Source: Streptomyces adustus
Lineage (GTDB): Bacteria; Actinomycetota; Actinomycetes; Streptomycetales; Streptomycetaceae
Assembly (NCBI RefSeq): GCF_009377175.1
Contig: NZ_VJZD01000076.1
Location: forward strand, 1-36,893
Reading direction: 5' to 3'
DNA length: 36,893 bases
The position numbers and the translations under genes were made by a program. Within the stretch, counting starts at the first letter, position 1, and every line of letters begins with the position of its first letter. The notes beneath the pieces were generated by a model, which made no database searches, was not told the origin of the DNA, and saw only the letters and a list, made by a program, of their open reading frames with translations. Of the stretch, positions 7,430 to 15,607 are shown one piece after another.

Positions 7430-10400
7430 GTGGCCGACCGTCTCATCGTCCGTGGCGCGCGCGAGCACAACCTGAAGAATGTCTCGCTCGACCTTCCACG
7501 AGACTCGCTCATCGTCTTCACGGGCCTGTCCGGGTCGGGCAAGTCCTCGCTGGCCTTCGACACGATCTTCGCCGAGGGGCAGCGCCGTTACGTGGAGTCG
7601 CTCTCCTCGTACGCCCGTCAGTTCCTCGGCCAGATGGACAAGCCGGACGTCGACTTCATCGAAGGTCTCTCCCCGGCGGTCTCCATCGACCAGAAGTCGA
7701 CCTCGCGCAACCCGCGCTCGACGGTCGGCACCATCACCGAGGTCTACGACTACCTCCGTCTGCTGTTCGCCCGCATCGGCAAGCCGCACTGCCCCGAGTG
7801 CAGCCGGCCGATCTCGCGCCAGTCGCCGCAGGCCATCGTCGACAAGGTCCTGGAGCTGCCGGAGGGGAGCCGCTTCCAGGTGCTGTCGCCGCTGGTGCGG
7901 GAACGCAAGGGCGAGTTCGTCGACCTGTTCGCCGACCTCCAGACCAAGGGGTACAGCCGCGCCCGCGTGGACGGCGAGACGATCCAGCTCTCCGACCCGC
8001 CCGCGCTGAAGAAGCAGGAGAAGCACACCATCGAGGTGGTCATCGACCGCCTCACCGTGAAGGAGTCCGCCAAGCGCCGCCTCACCGACTCGGTGGAGAC
8101 CGCCCTCGGCCTGTCCGGCGGCATGGTCGTGCTCGACTTCGTGGACCTCGCGGCGGACGACCCCGAGCGCGAGCGTATGTACTCGGAGCACCTGTACTGC
8201 CCGTACGACGACCTGTCCTTCGAGGAGCTGGAGCCCCGCTCCTTCTCCTTCAACTCGCCCTTCGGCGCCTGCCCCGAGTGCACCGGCATCGGCACGCGCA
8301 TGGAGGTCGACCCCGAGCTGATCGTCCCGGACGAGGACAAGTCCCTCGACGAAGGTGCCATCCACCCCTGGTCGCACGGACACACCAAGGACTACTTCAG
8401 CCGGCTGATCGGCGCCCTGGCGGAGGCGCTCGGCTTCCGGACGGACATCCCCTTCGCGGGCCTGCCGCAGCGTGCCAGGAAGGCACTGCTGTACGGCCAC
8501 AAGACCCAGATCGAGGTCCGCTACCGCAACCGCTACGGGCGCGAGCGCGTGTACACGACCGCCTTCGAGGGCGCCGTGCCGTTCGTCAAGCGCCGGCACG
8601 GCGAGGCCGAGAGCGACGCCAGCCGTGAGCGCTTCGAGGGCTACATGCGCGAGGTGCCCTGCCCCACCTGCCGGGGTACGCGCCTGAAGCCGATCGTCCT
8701 CGCGGTCACGGTCATGGAGAAGTCCATCGCCGAGGTCTCCGCGATGTCCATCAGCGACTGCGCCGACTTCCTGGGCCAACTCAAGCTGAACGCCCGCGAC
8801 AAGAAGATCGCCGAGCGCGTGCTGAAGGAGGTCAACGAGCGGCTGCGGTTCCTGGTCGACGTCGGCCTGGACTACCTCTCGCTCAACCGCGCGGCCGGCA
8901 CCCTCTCCGGCGGCGAGGCCCAGCGCATCCGGCTGGCCACCCAGATCGGCTCCGGACTCGTCGGCGTCCTCTACGTCCTCGACGAGCCGTCCATCGGCCT
9001 GCACCAGCGCGACAACCACCGGCTGATCGAGACCCTGGTCCGGCTCCGCGACATGGGCAACACGCTCATCGTCGTCGAGCACGACGAGGACACCATCAAG
9101 GTCGCCGACTGGGTCGTCGACATCGGCCCGGGCGCGGGCGAGCACGGCGGCAAGGTCGTGCACAGCGGTGATCTGAAGGGGCTGCTCGCCAACCCCGAGT
9201 CGCAGACCGGCCAGTACCTGTCCGGGAAGAAGGCCATCCCGGTGCCCGACATCAGGCGCCCGCTCGACCCGTCGCGGCATCTGACGGTGCACGGCGCCCG
9301 GGAGAACAACCTCCAGGACATCGACGTGTCCTTCCCGCTGGGCGTGTTCACCGCGGTCACGGGCGTGTCCGGGTCCGGCAAGTCGACCCTGGTCAACGAC
9401 ATCCTCTACACCCACCTGGCCCGCGAGCTGAACGGCGCGCGGAACGTCCCCGGGCGGCACACCCGCGTGGACGGCGACGACCTCGTCGACAAGGTCGTCC
9501 ATGTCGACCAGTCGCCCATCGGCCGCACCCCGCGGTCCAACCCGGCGACGTACACCGGTGTCTTCGACCATGTGCGCAAGCTCTTCGCGGAGACGACCGA
9601 GGCGAAGGTCCGGGGCTATCTGCCCGGCCGCTTCTCCTTCAACGTCAAGGGCGGCCGCTGCGAGAACTGCGCGGGCGACGGCACCATCAAGATCGAGATG
9701 AACTTCCTCCCGGACGTGTACGTCCCGTGCGAGGTCTGCCACGGCGCCCGCTACAACCGGGAGACCCTGGACGTCCACTACAAGGGCAAGTCCATCGCCG
9801 ACGTCCTGAACATGCCGATCGAGGAGGCGACGGACTTCTTCGATGCCGTCCCGGCGATCTCCCGGCACCTCAGGACCCTCAAGGACGTCGGCCTCGGCTA
9901 CGTCCGGCTCGGCCAGTCCGCCACCACGCTGTCCGGCGGTGAGGCGCAGCGCGTCAAGCTCGCCAGCGAGCTGCAGAAGCGCTCCACCGGTCGCACGGTC
10001 TATGTCCTGGACGAGCCGACCACCGGTCTGCACTTCGAGGACATCAGCAAGCTGCTGAAGGTCCTGTCCGGTCTGGTCGACAAGGGCAACACGGTCATCG
10101 TCATCGAGCACAACCTCGACGTGATCAAGACGGCCGACTGGGTCGTCGACATGGGCCCGGAGGGCGGCGCTGGCGGTGGCCTCGTCATCGCCGAGGGCAC
10201 GCCCGAGCAGGTCGCCGGGGTTCCGGCCAGCCACACCGGCAAGTTCCTGCGCGAGATCCTGTCCGCCGACCGGATCAGCGATGCCGTGCCGGCGCAGGCC
10301 TCGCGCCGGAAGACGGCCGCCAAGACGGTCGCAGCCAGTTCGGCCACGAAGAAGACGGCCACGGCCAGGGCGACCACGACCGCCAACAACACGGCGACGA

Positions 10401-10468
10401 AGAAGGCCGCGAGCGCCACGAAGAAGGCCGCACCGGCGAAGAAGACGGCACGGGCCCGCAAGGCCTGA
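7430..10468 (+). CDS. uvrA: Excinuclease ABC subunit UvrA
   Basis: 1012-residue damage-recognition ATPase of nucleotide excision repair; it loads UvrB at lesions. Two ABC modules are visible: Walker A GLSGSGKSSL (Lys38) and GVSGSGKSTL (Lys651), each with its LSGGEAQR signature and DEP[ST] Walker B. Zinc-finger cysteines occur in CPECSRPIS, in CPECTGIG, and in CENCAGDG with CEVCHG. The protein is about 70 residues longer than E. coli UvrA because of a C-terminal tail, residues about 959-1012, with 16 Lys/Arg, no acidic residue and many Ala/Thr, like a histone H1-type tail. GTG 7430 (MADRLIVRG) is chosen, with AAAGG at 7414-7418; GTG 7418 would add four residues. No GAAC-N4-GTTC LexA box is seen upstream. 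Confidence 0.97.
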   Translation: MADRLIVRGAREHNLKNVSLDLPRDSLIVFTGLSGSGKSSLAFDTIFAEGQRRYVESLSSYARQFLGQMDKPDVDFIEGLSPAVSIDQKSTSRNPRSTVGTITEVYDYLRLLFARIGKPHCPECSRPISRQSPQAIVDKVLELPEGSRFQVLSPLVRERKGEFVDLFADLQTKGYSRARVDGETIQLSDPPALKKQEKHTIEVVIDRLTVKESAKRRLTDSVETALGLSGGMVVLDFVDLAADDPERERMYSEHLYCPYDDLSFEELEPRSFSFNSPFGACPECTGIGTRMEVDPELIVPDEDKSLDEGAIHPWSHGHTKDYFSRLIGALAEALGFRTDIPFAGLPQRARKALLYGHKTQIEVRYRNRYGRERVYTTAFEGAVPFVKRRHGEAESDASRERFEGYMREVPCPTCRGTRLKPIVLAVTVMEKSIAEVSAMSISDCADFLGQLKLNARDKKIAERVLKEVNERLRFLVDVGLDYLSLNRAAGTLSGGEAQRIRLATQIGSGLVGVLYVLDEPSIGLHQRDNHRLIETLVRLRDMGNTLIVVEHDEDTIKVADWVVDIGPGAGEHGGKVVHSGDLKGLLANPESQTGQYLSGKKAIPVPDIRRPLDPSRHLTVHGARENNLQDIDVSFPLGVFTAVTGVSGSGKSTLVNDILYTHLARELNGARNVPGRHTRVDGDDLVDKVVHVDQSPIGRTPRSNPATYTGVFDHVRKLFAETTEAKVRGYLPGRFSFNVKGGRCENCAGDGTIKIEMNFLPDVYVPCEVCHGARYNRETLDVHYKGKSIADVLNMPIEEATDFFDAVPAISRHLRTLKDVGLGYVRLGQSATTLSGGEAQRVKLASELQKRSTGRTVYVLDEPTTGLHFEDISKLLKVLSGLVDKGNTVIVIEHNLDVIKTADWVVDMGPEGGAGGGLVIAEGTPEQVAGVPASHTGKFLREILSADRISDAVPAQASRRKTAAKTVAASSATKKTATARATTTANNTATKKAASATKKAAPAKKTARARKA

Positions 10469-10481
10469 CCCGAAGTCCGCA

Positions 10482-10522
10482 CCGCCCGGTCGTCGATGAC
10501 GCCCTCATCGACGACCGGGCGG
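10482..10522. terminator. 18-bp perfect inverted repeat, bidirectional terminator
   Basis: CCGCCCGGTCGTCGATGA (10482-10499) and its exact reverse complement (10505-10522) flank a five-base loop. It lies 13 bases after the uvrA stop and 23 before the stop of the convergent PfkB gene, and can serve both strands. Confidence 0.85.
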
Positions 10523-10545
10523 CCGCGGAGACCGGGGCACGCCCG

Positions 10546-11457
10546 CTAGAGATCGCCGAGTTCGTGGGCGTACGGGGGCTGCGCGCCCGCGCGGGAGCAG
10601 GTGAGCGCGGCCGCGCGCGCCGCGAACCGCAGCAGCCGGGTCCAGCCGTCGGCGCCCAGCGCGGCCAGCGCCCCGGGGGAGAGCGCGTCCTGGACGGACA
10701 GGCCGTGCAGCAGGGCCGCGTTCACCGTGTCCCCGGCGCCGATGGTGTCCACGACCTCGGTCTTCTCGCCCGGCACTGAGTACTCCCCGCCGTCCCCGGT
10801 GAAGACGGTCAGTCCGTCACCGCCGCGCGTGATCACGACGGCCGACGGACCGGCCGCGAGCCACTCGCCGGGGGTGCCGCCGAGCCAGCGGGCGTCGTCC
10901 TCGGAGAGCTTCAGCAGCGTGACCGACGGCAGCCAGCTCCGAAAGCGCGCCCGGTAGGCGTCCGCGTCCGGGATCAGACCCGGCCGGATGTTCGGGTCGA
11001 GGGTGGTGAACAGGCCCTGCCCCGACGACGAGCGCAGCAGTTCCGCGTAGGCGCTCGCGCCGGGTTCGAGGACCAGGGAACAGGTCCCGAAGGACACCGC
11101 CCGGGTCCGGTCGGGCAGCCGGTCCGGCGCCGTGAACAGCCGGTCGGCGGTGCCTTCGACATAGAAGGAGTAGGCGGCCGAGCCGCTCGCGTCGAGCGTC
11201 GCGGCGGCCAGTGTGGTCGGCTCCGTGCCGCGCTGCACGGCCGATACGTCCACCCCCGCCCGGCGCAGCCCGTCGAGCAGCGCCTCGCCGAAGGCGTCGT
11301 AGGAGGTGCGGGAGCAGAAGGCCGTGGGGGAGCCGAGACGGCCGAGGGCCACGGCGGTGTTGTAGGGGCCACCGCCCGGCACCGGCGTCAGGCCCGCCAG
11401 GGCGCCGGGGCCCTGCGGCACCAGGTCGATCAGTGCCTCACCGGCGACGACGATCAC
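10546..11457 (-). CDS. PfkB-family carbohydrate kinase (fructokinase-like)
   Basis: 303 residues of the ribokinase/PfkB family, which phosphorylate sugars or nucleosides with ATP. Seen: substrate motif PGGGPYNTAVALGRLG near residue 28, and the second signature DTIGAGDTVNAALLHGL near residue 245, with the anion-hole GAGD whose Asp is the catalytic base. The N-terminal VVAGEALIDLVP is typical of fructokinases (ScrK-like), but sugar preference is inferred. GTG 11457 is chosen because GGAAAGGA lies a few bases upstream and the first strand begins there. It stands alone, with no sugar transporter next to it. Divergent from the Rieske gene. Confidence 0.85.
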   Translation of the reverse strand: MIVVAGEALIDLVPQGPGALAGLTPVPGGGPYNTAVALGRLGSPTAFCSRTSYDAFGEALLDGLRRAGVDVSAVQRGTEPTTLAAATLDASGSAAYSFYVEGTADRLFTAPDRLPDRTRAVSFGTCSLVLEPGASAYAELLRSSSGQGLFTTLDPNIRPGLIPDADAYRARFRSWLPSVTLLKLSEDDARWLGGTPGEWLAAGPSAVVITRGGDGLTVFTGDGGEYSVPGEKTEVVDTIGAGDTVNAALLHGLSVQDALSPGALAALGADGWTRLLRFAARAAALTCSRAGAQPPYAHELGDL

Positions 11458-11689
11458 GAGTCCGGGTCCTTTCCGCGGCGGTGCGGGCCGCCCGGCCCGT
11501 GGTGGCCGGGCGCGCTGTTGCGGCCGGGCCGCTCCGGCCGGCCGACGCAGCCGGGAACGTATCCCATCCGGCCCCTGGCGTAAAACGCCTGTGCGAGCGT
11601 TCCCGTCCGGTGCGCCGTCCTCGCGTCCGGCCGGAACATCGTCCTCCGTTAGGGTCGGGAGGTACCGCCCCCGACCCGTGGAGATCCTC

Positions 11690-12109
11690 ATGTCCGGCCG
11701 TCCCGTCCCGAGCCGCCGCACCCTTCTGCGAGGGGCGGCCGCCACGCCCGTCGCCGGGCTCGGCCTCGCCGCCTGCGCGACCGGGACCACCTCGCCCGCC
11801 GTGCCGACCGCACCGGTCCAGGTGGGCGCGGAGAACGAGATCGCCCGGGGCGACGCCAAGCTGTACCGGGACCACAACGTGGTGGTCGGCCGGCGCGAGG
11901 ACGGCACTCTGAAGGCGTACAGCACGATCTGTACGCACGCGTTGTGCCCCATCAACAAGCTGGAGGGGACGACCCTGGTCTGTCCCTGTCACGGCAGCCG
12001 GTTCGACGCGCTGTCGGGAAAGGTGCTGCACGCCCCGGCCACCGTGCCGCTGACGGAACTGACGGTCGAGGTCAAGGACGGCCGGATCGTCGCGGGGCCC
12101 GCGGCCTGA
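11690..12109 (+). CDS. Tat-exported Rieske [2Fe-2S] lipoprotein
   Basis: 139 residues. The N-terminus has a twin-arginine motif (SRRTLL, Arg9-Arg10), a short hydrophobic stretch and a lipobox LAAC ending at Cys29, so it is probably exported folded through Tat and lipid-anchored outside. The Rieske domain has both cluster boxes: C81-T-H83 in CTHALCPI, and C98/H101 in CPCHGSRF, with Cys86 and Cys100 placed for the stabilising disulfide. It would carry single electrons, but no oxidase or reductase partner is adjacent, so its partner is unknown. The ATG at 11690 has GGAG at 11680-11683. It converges with the regulator gene downstream. Confidence 0.88.
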   Translation: MSGRPVPSRRTLLRGAAATPVAGLGLAACATGTTSPAVPTAPVQVGAENEIARGDAKLYRDHNVVVGRREDGTLKAYSTICTHALCPINKLEGTTLVCPCHGSRFDALSGKVLHAPATVPLTELTVEVKDGRIVAGPAA

Positions 12110-12136
12110 GCACAGCAGGCCCTGGCGCCCCCGCGC

Positions 12137-13096
12137 TCACTCCCAGTCCCACCCGATGCCCACGAGTCCCGCCCGCACCCGCGGCTCGACGAGATGCACC
12201 GAGCGGTGCTGCGGGCTGAGCGCCAGCCCCTGACGGCCGCTGCGCGGGGCCGCCGCGGAGTGCTGGGTGAACCGATGGCAGCGCACCGGCAGCGTGCGCG
12301 CGTCGAAGCACACCTCCAGGGCGTACTGCCCGCCCGCCATGCCGAACTCGCGGAGGTACTCGCGGGAGGCGCCGGCCGTGCCGTCCTCGACGGCGTAGCG
12401 GAACAGGAACGTGTCACCGGAGCGCAGCCGGGTGTCGAAGAGCAGCTCGGCCACGAGCACACCGGTGTCGTGATGCCGGCGGACGCGTCCCGTGCGGCAG
12501 TTCTCCAGGGCCCGTACCGTCATGCGCTCCGGCGCGCAGCCCTGGTCGCCGTGGTGGACGGCCACGAAGCGGTCGACGCCGTCGCGGTGGGCCCGCACGA
12601 TGTGGTGCGACTCGCGCCCCAGGAGCTCGCCCCGCGCGCCGATCCGCACCCGCTCGTGATGCCCCAGGGAGTCCAGCCCGTTGTCGACTGGGTACTCCAG
12701 TTCGGCCAGCAGGTGTTCGAGGACGCCCGAGGCCGCGACGAAGGAGCGGTAGGAGCGGGCGGAGGACCGGTCGCCGTGGGTGCTGTCCTCGGATTCGGCG
12801 AGCAGACGTATCAAGGACTCGTCCGGGAGTTGCAGGATCTCCTCCAGGGCCCGGACGGCACGCAGCGACTCGGGGCGCTGCGGGCGGCGGGCGCCCTGCT
12901 GCCAGTAGCTCAGGCTGGTGACGCCGACTTTCACCCCGTAGCGGGAGAGATGGTGCTGCACGCGTTGCAGCGGCAGTCCGCGGGCCGCGATCGCGGCCCG
13001 CAGGGCGACGTGGAAGGGGCCGCCTCGCAGGGCCGTGTCCAGTTCCGCGATGGCGACGTCGGCGGCGACGTCCGCGTGCTGTGTGGCGTGCGGCAT
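12137..13096 (-). CDS. Helix-turn-helix DNA-binding regulator (XRE-like N-terminus)
   Basis: 319 residues. Residues about 28-95 (LRAAIAARGLPLQRVQHHLS, then GVTSLSYWQQGARRPQRPES) read as an XRE/Cro-like helix-turn-helix, with LRAVRALEEILQLP as the closing helix. The remaining 220 residues form a beta-rich domain I do not recognise as a named family; similar proteins are common in Streptomyces. It contains repeated His/Arg-rich stretches, with no catalytic motif. A perfect 13-bp palindrome (13110-13122) sits just before its ribosome-binding site and may be its own operator. It converges with the Rieske gene with 27 bases between; no functional link is shown. Confidence 0.75.
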   Translation of the reverse strand: MPHATQHADVAADVAIAELDTALRGGPFHVALRAAIAARGLPLQRVQHHLSRYGVKVGVTSLSYWQQGARRPQRPESLRAVRALEEILQLPDESLIRLLAESEDSTHGDRSSARSYRSFVAASGVLEHLLAELEYPVDNGLDSLGHHERVRIGARGELLGRESHHIVRAHRDGVDRFVAVHHGDQGCAPERMTVRALENCRTGRVRRHHDTGVLVAELLFDTRLRSGDTFLFRYAVEDGTAGASREYLREFGMAGGQYALEVCFDARTLPVRCHRFTQHSAAAPRSGRQGLALSPQHRSVHLVEPRVRAGLVGIGWDWE

Positions 13097-13109
13097 GCAG
13101 GGGCCTTTC

Positions 13110-13122
13110 TGTGAATGTCACA
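13110..13122. promoter_or_regulatory. TGTGA-N3-TCACA palindrome upstream of the HTH gene
   Basis: TGTGAATGTCACA is a perfect inverted repeat with a three-base centre, 14 bases before the regulator's start codon. Half-sites match the Crp core, but the spacer is three, not six, so autoregulation by the HTH protein is likelier. Confidence 0.45.
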
Positions 13123-13397
13123 ACGGCTGGTCAGACCGTTCGCGGGAGCGAAACCGGGGCCACCCGGCCTGCGTCGGGAGTCGTCACGCCCGTACGCCGT
13201 CGTGCACGGCCCCGAGTTCCCCCGCATTGAAGCGTGTTGACCAAGTCCCGACAACACCTGATGCCCAACCGCGGCGGACTCCTGGCCGAGTCCGCACCGT
13301 GCGGCCCGCGCTGCCCGCACCGGCCTTTCCCGTGCCTGTCGTGCTACTCCCGGTGACCGGGACGCGGGCGTTCACCCGACCGGGACCTCGGCCGACG

Positions 13398-13406
13398 TTG
13401 TCCACA
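13398..13406 (+). promoter_or_regulatory. DnaA box upstream of uvrC
   Basis: TTGTCCACA matches the Streptomyces DnaA-box consensus exactly. It lies 42 bases before the uvrC start in the 351-base gap 13097-13447. A TAGGGT at 13435-13440 may be the -10 element of uvrC, though no good -35 is visible. The gap also has a weak GTGTTG/CAACAC hairpin (about 13227-13258); I see no small gene in it. Confidence 0.5.
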
Positions 13407-13447
13407 GGCCCGCCGGAGTGTCGCCCCTCGCCAGTAGGGTGTGAGAC

Positions 13448-15607
13448 ATGGCCGACCCCTCCAGCTACCGCCCCAAGCCGGGACAGATCCCGGACTCTCC
13501 CGGGGTGTACAGGTTCCGCGACGAGCACCGCCGGGTGATCTACGTCGGCAAGGCGAAGAGCCTGCGCCAGCGCCTGGCGAACTACTTCCAGGACCTGGCG
13601 GGCCTGCACCCGCGCACCCGGACGATGGTGACCACCGCCGCGTCCGTGGAGTGGACCGTCGTGTCCACGGAGGTCGAGGCGCTCCAGCTGGAGTACTCCT
13701 GGATCAAGGAGTACGACCCCCGGTTCAACGTCAAGTACCGCGACGACAAGAGCTACCCGTACCTCGCGGTGACGATGAACGAGGAGTTCCCGCGCGTGCA
13801 GGTGATGCGCGGTCACAAGAAGAAGGGCGTGCGCTACTTCGGTCCCTACGTCCACGCGTGGGCCATCCGCGACACCGTCGACCTGCTGCTGCGCGTCTTC
13901 CCCGTGCGCACCTGCTCGGCGGGCGTATTCAAGAACGCGTCCCGCACCGGCCGGCCCTGTCTGCTCGGCTACATCGGCAAGTGTTCGGCGCCCTGCGTGG
14001 GACGGGTCTCCGCCGAGGAGCACCGCGAACTGGCCGAGGACTTCTGCGACTTCATGACCGGCCGTACCGGCACGTACCTCCGCCGTCTGGAGCGGCAGAT
14101 GGTGGAGGCGGCCGAGGAGATGGAGTACGAGCGGGCCGCCCGCCTGCGCGACGACATCGAGGCCCTGAGAAAGGCCATGGAGAAGAACGCGGTCGTGCTC
14201 GCCGACGCGACCGACGCCGACCTCATCGCGGTCGCGGAGGACGAGCTGGAGGCGGCGGTCCAGATCTTCCACGTCCGCGGCGGTCGCGTGCGCGGCCAGC
14301 GCGGCTGGGTGACCGACAAGGTGGAGGAGGTCACCACCGGCGCTCTCGTCGAGCACGCGCTCCAGCAGCTCTACGGCGAGGAGAGCGGGGACGCCGTCCC
14401 CAAGGAGGTCCTCGTACCGGCCCTGCCCGAGCCGGTGGAGCCCGCGCAGGAGTGGCTGACCGGCCGCCGTGGCTCCCAGGTGTCCCTGCGCGTCCCGCAG
14501 CGCGGCGACAAGCGGGCCCTGATGGAGACGGTCGAGCGCAACGCCCAGCAGGCGCTCGTCCTGCACAAGACCAAGCGGGCCTCCGACCTGACCACGCGCT
14601 CACGCGCCCTGGAGGAGATCGCGGACGCCCTCGAACTGGACAGCGCACCCCTCAGGATCGAGTGCTACGACATCTCCCATCTCCAGGGTGACGACGTGGT
14701 CGCCTCGATGGTCGTCTTCGAGGACGGCTTGCAGCGCAAGGGCGAGTACCGCCGCTTCCAGATCAAGGGCTTCGAGGGCCAGGACGACGTCCGCTCCATG
14801 CACGAGGTGATCACCCGCCGGTTCCGGCGCTACCTCGTGGAGAAGGAGCGGACGGGGGAGTGGACCGACGGCACGGCCGACGAGCAGGCCGAGGGCGTGA
14901 CGGTCGGTGACGGGACGGCCGACGGGAGCGACGGCGACGTGCGCGGCGACGTCGGCGGTGTCGTCGGTGGCGGGACGAACGGGGCGCACCCCCTCACCGA
15001 GGAGGACGGGCGGCCCAAGCGCTTCGCCTACCCGCCCCAGCTCGTCGTCGTCGACGGCGGTCAGCCGCAGGTCGCGGCGGCCAAGCGGGCCCTGGACGAG
15101 CTCGGCATCGACGACATCGCCGTCTGCGGCCTGGCCAAGCGCCTGGAGGAGGTCTGGCTGCCGGACCAGGACGACCCGGTCGTCCTGCCCCGCACCAGTG
15201 AGGGCCTCTACCTGCTCCAGCGAGTCCGTGACGAGGCCCACCGGTTCGCGATCACCTACCAGCGCACCAAGCGTGCCAAGCGCTTCAGGTCCGGCCCCCT
15301 GGACGACGTGCCGGGCCTGGGCGAGACCCGCAAACAGGCACTGATCAAGCACTTCGGATCGGTGAAGAAACTGCGGTCCGCGACCATCGACGAGATCTGC
15401 GAGGTTCCGGGCATAGGCCGCAAGACGGCCGAGACCATCGCCGTAACCCTCGCCCAGGCGGCTCCGGCCGCGCCCGCCGTGAACACGGCCACGGGAGAGA
15501 TCATGGAAGAAGACCACGAAACCAGGGCGCCCGAGACGACGGCGGACGCCCCGGGGGACCCCGTGACCGCGGGCGTCCCCGACGAACGACGGGGGCAGGA
15601 ACCATGA
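13448..15607 (+). CDS. uvrC: Excinuclease ABC subunit UvrC
   Basis: 719-residue nuclease that makes both incisions in nucleotide excision repair after UvrB binds. Domains in order: N-terminal GIY-YIG nuclease (SPGVYRFRD then VIYVGKAKSLRQRL, residues about 16-95); a cysteine cluster (CLLGYIGKCSAPCVGR); the UVR helix pair that contacts UvrB (EAAEEMEYERAARLRDDI); the RNase H-like second nuclease (IECYDISHLQG, LVVVDGGQPQV, DEAHRFAITYQR); and tandem helix-hairpin-helices (VPGLGETRKQAL, VPGIGRKTAETI). An acidic Gly/Thr-rich insertion of about 50 residues (about 470-520) splits the RNase H-like domain, and the C-terminus has a roughly 40-residue disordered tail. The start ATG has only weak AGGG before it. 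Overlaps rapZ by four bases. Confidence 0.97.
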   Translation: MADPSSYRPKPGQIPDSPGVYRFRDEHRRVIYVGKAKSLRQRLANYFQDLAGLHPRTRTMVTTAASVEWTVVSTEVEALQLEYSWIKEYDPRFNVKYRDDKSYPYLAVTMNEEFPRVQVMRGHKKKGVRYFGPYVHAWAIRDTVDLLLRVFPVRTCSAGVFKNASRTGRPCLLGYIGKCSAPCVGRVSAEEHRELAEDFCDFMTGRTGTYLRRLERQMVEAAEEMEYERAARLRDDIEALRKAMEKNAVVLADATDADLIAVAEDELEAAVQIFHVRGGRVRGQRGWVTDKVEEVTTGALVEHALQQLYGEESGDAVPKEVLVPALPEPVEPAQEWLTGRRGSQVSLRVPQRGDKRALMETVERNAQQALVLHKTKRASDLTTRSRALEEIADALELDSAPLRIECYDISHLQGDDVVASMVVFEDGLQRKGEYRRFQIKGFEGQDDVRSMHEVITRRFRRYLVEKERTGEWTDGTADEQAEGVTVGDGTADGSDGDVRGDVGGVVGGGTNGAHPLTEEDGRPKRFAYPPQLVVVDGGQPQVAAAKRALDELGIDDIAVCGLAKRLEEVWLPDQDDPVVLPRTSEGLYLLQRVRDEAHRFAITYQRTKRAKRFRSGPLDDVPGLGETRKQALIKHFGSVKKLRSATIDEICEVPGIGRKTAETIAVTLAQAAPAAPAVNTATGEIMEEDHETRAPETTADAPGDPVTAGVPDERRGQEP

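Noticed and set aside
7409..10234. 941-codon open frame on the minus strand opposite uvrA
   Set aside because: It is the antisense image of a high-GC gene (third-position GC keeps the reverse frame open). Composition is Val/Asp/Leu/Gly-rich without any domain, and the plus strand is clearly uvrA.
11630..11655. SigR-type promoter (GGAAC ... GTT) before the Rieske gene
   Set aside because: Only ten bases separate the two elements; about 18 are needed.
13110..13122. Crp binding site
   Set aside because: Half-sites match, but the spacer is three bases rather than six.
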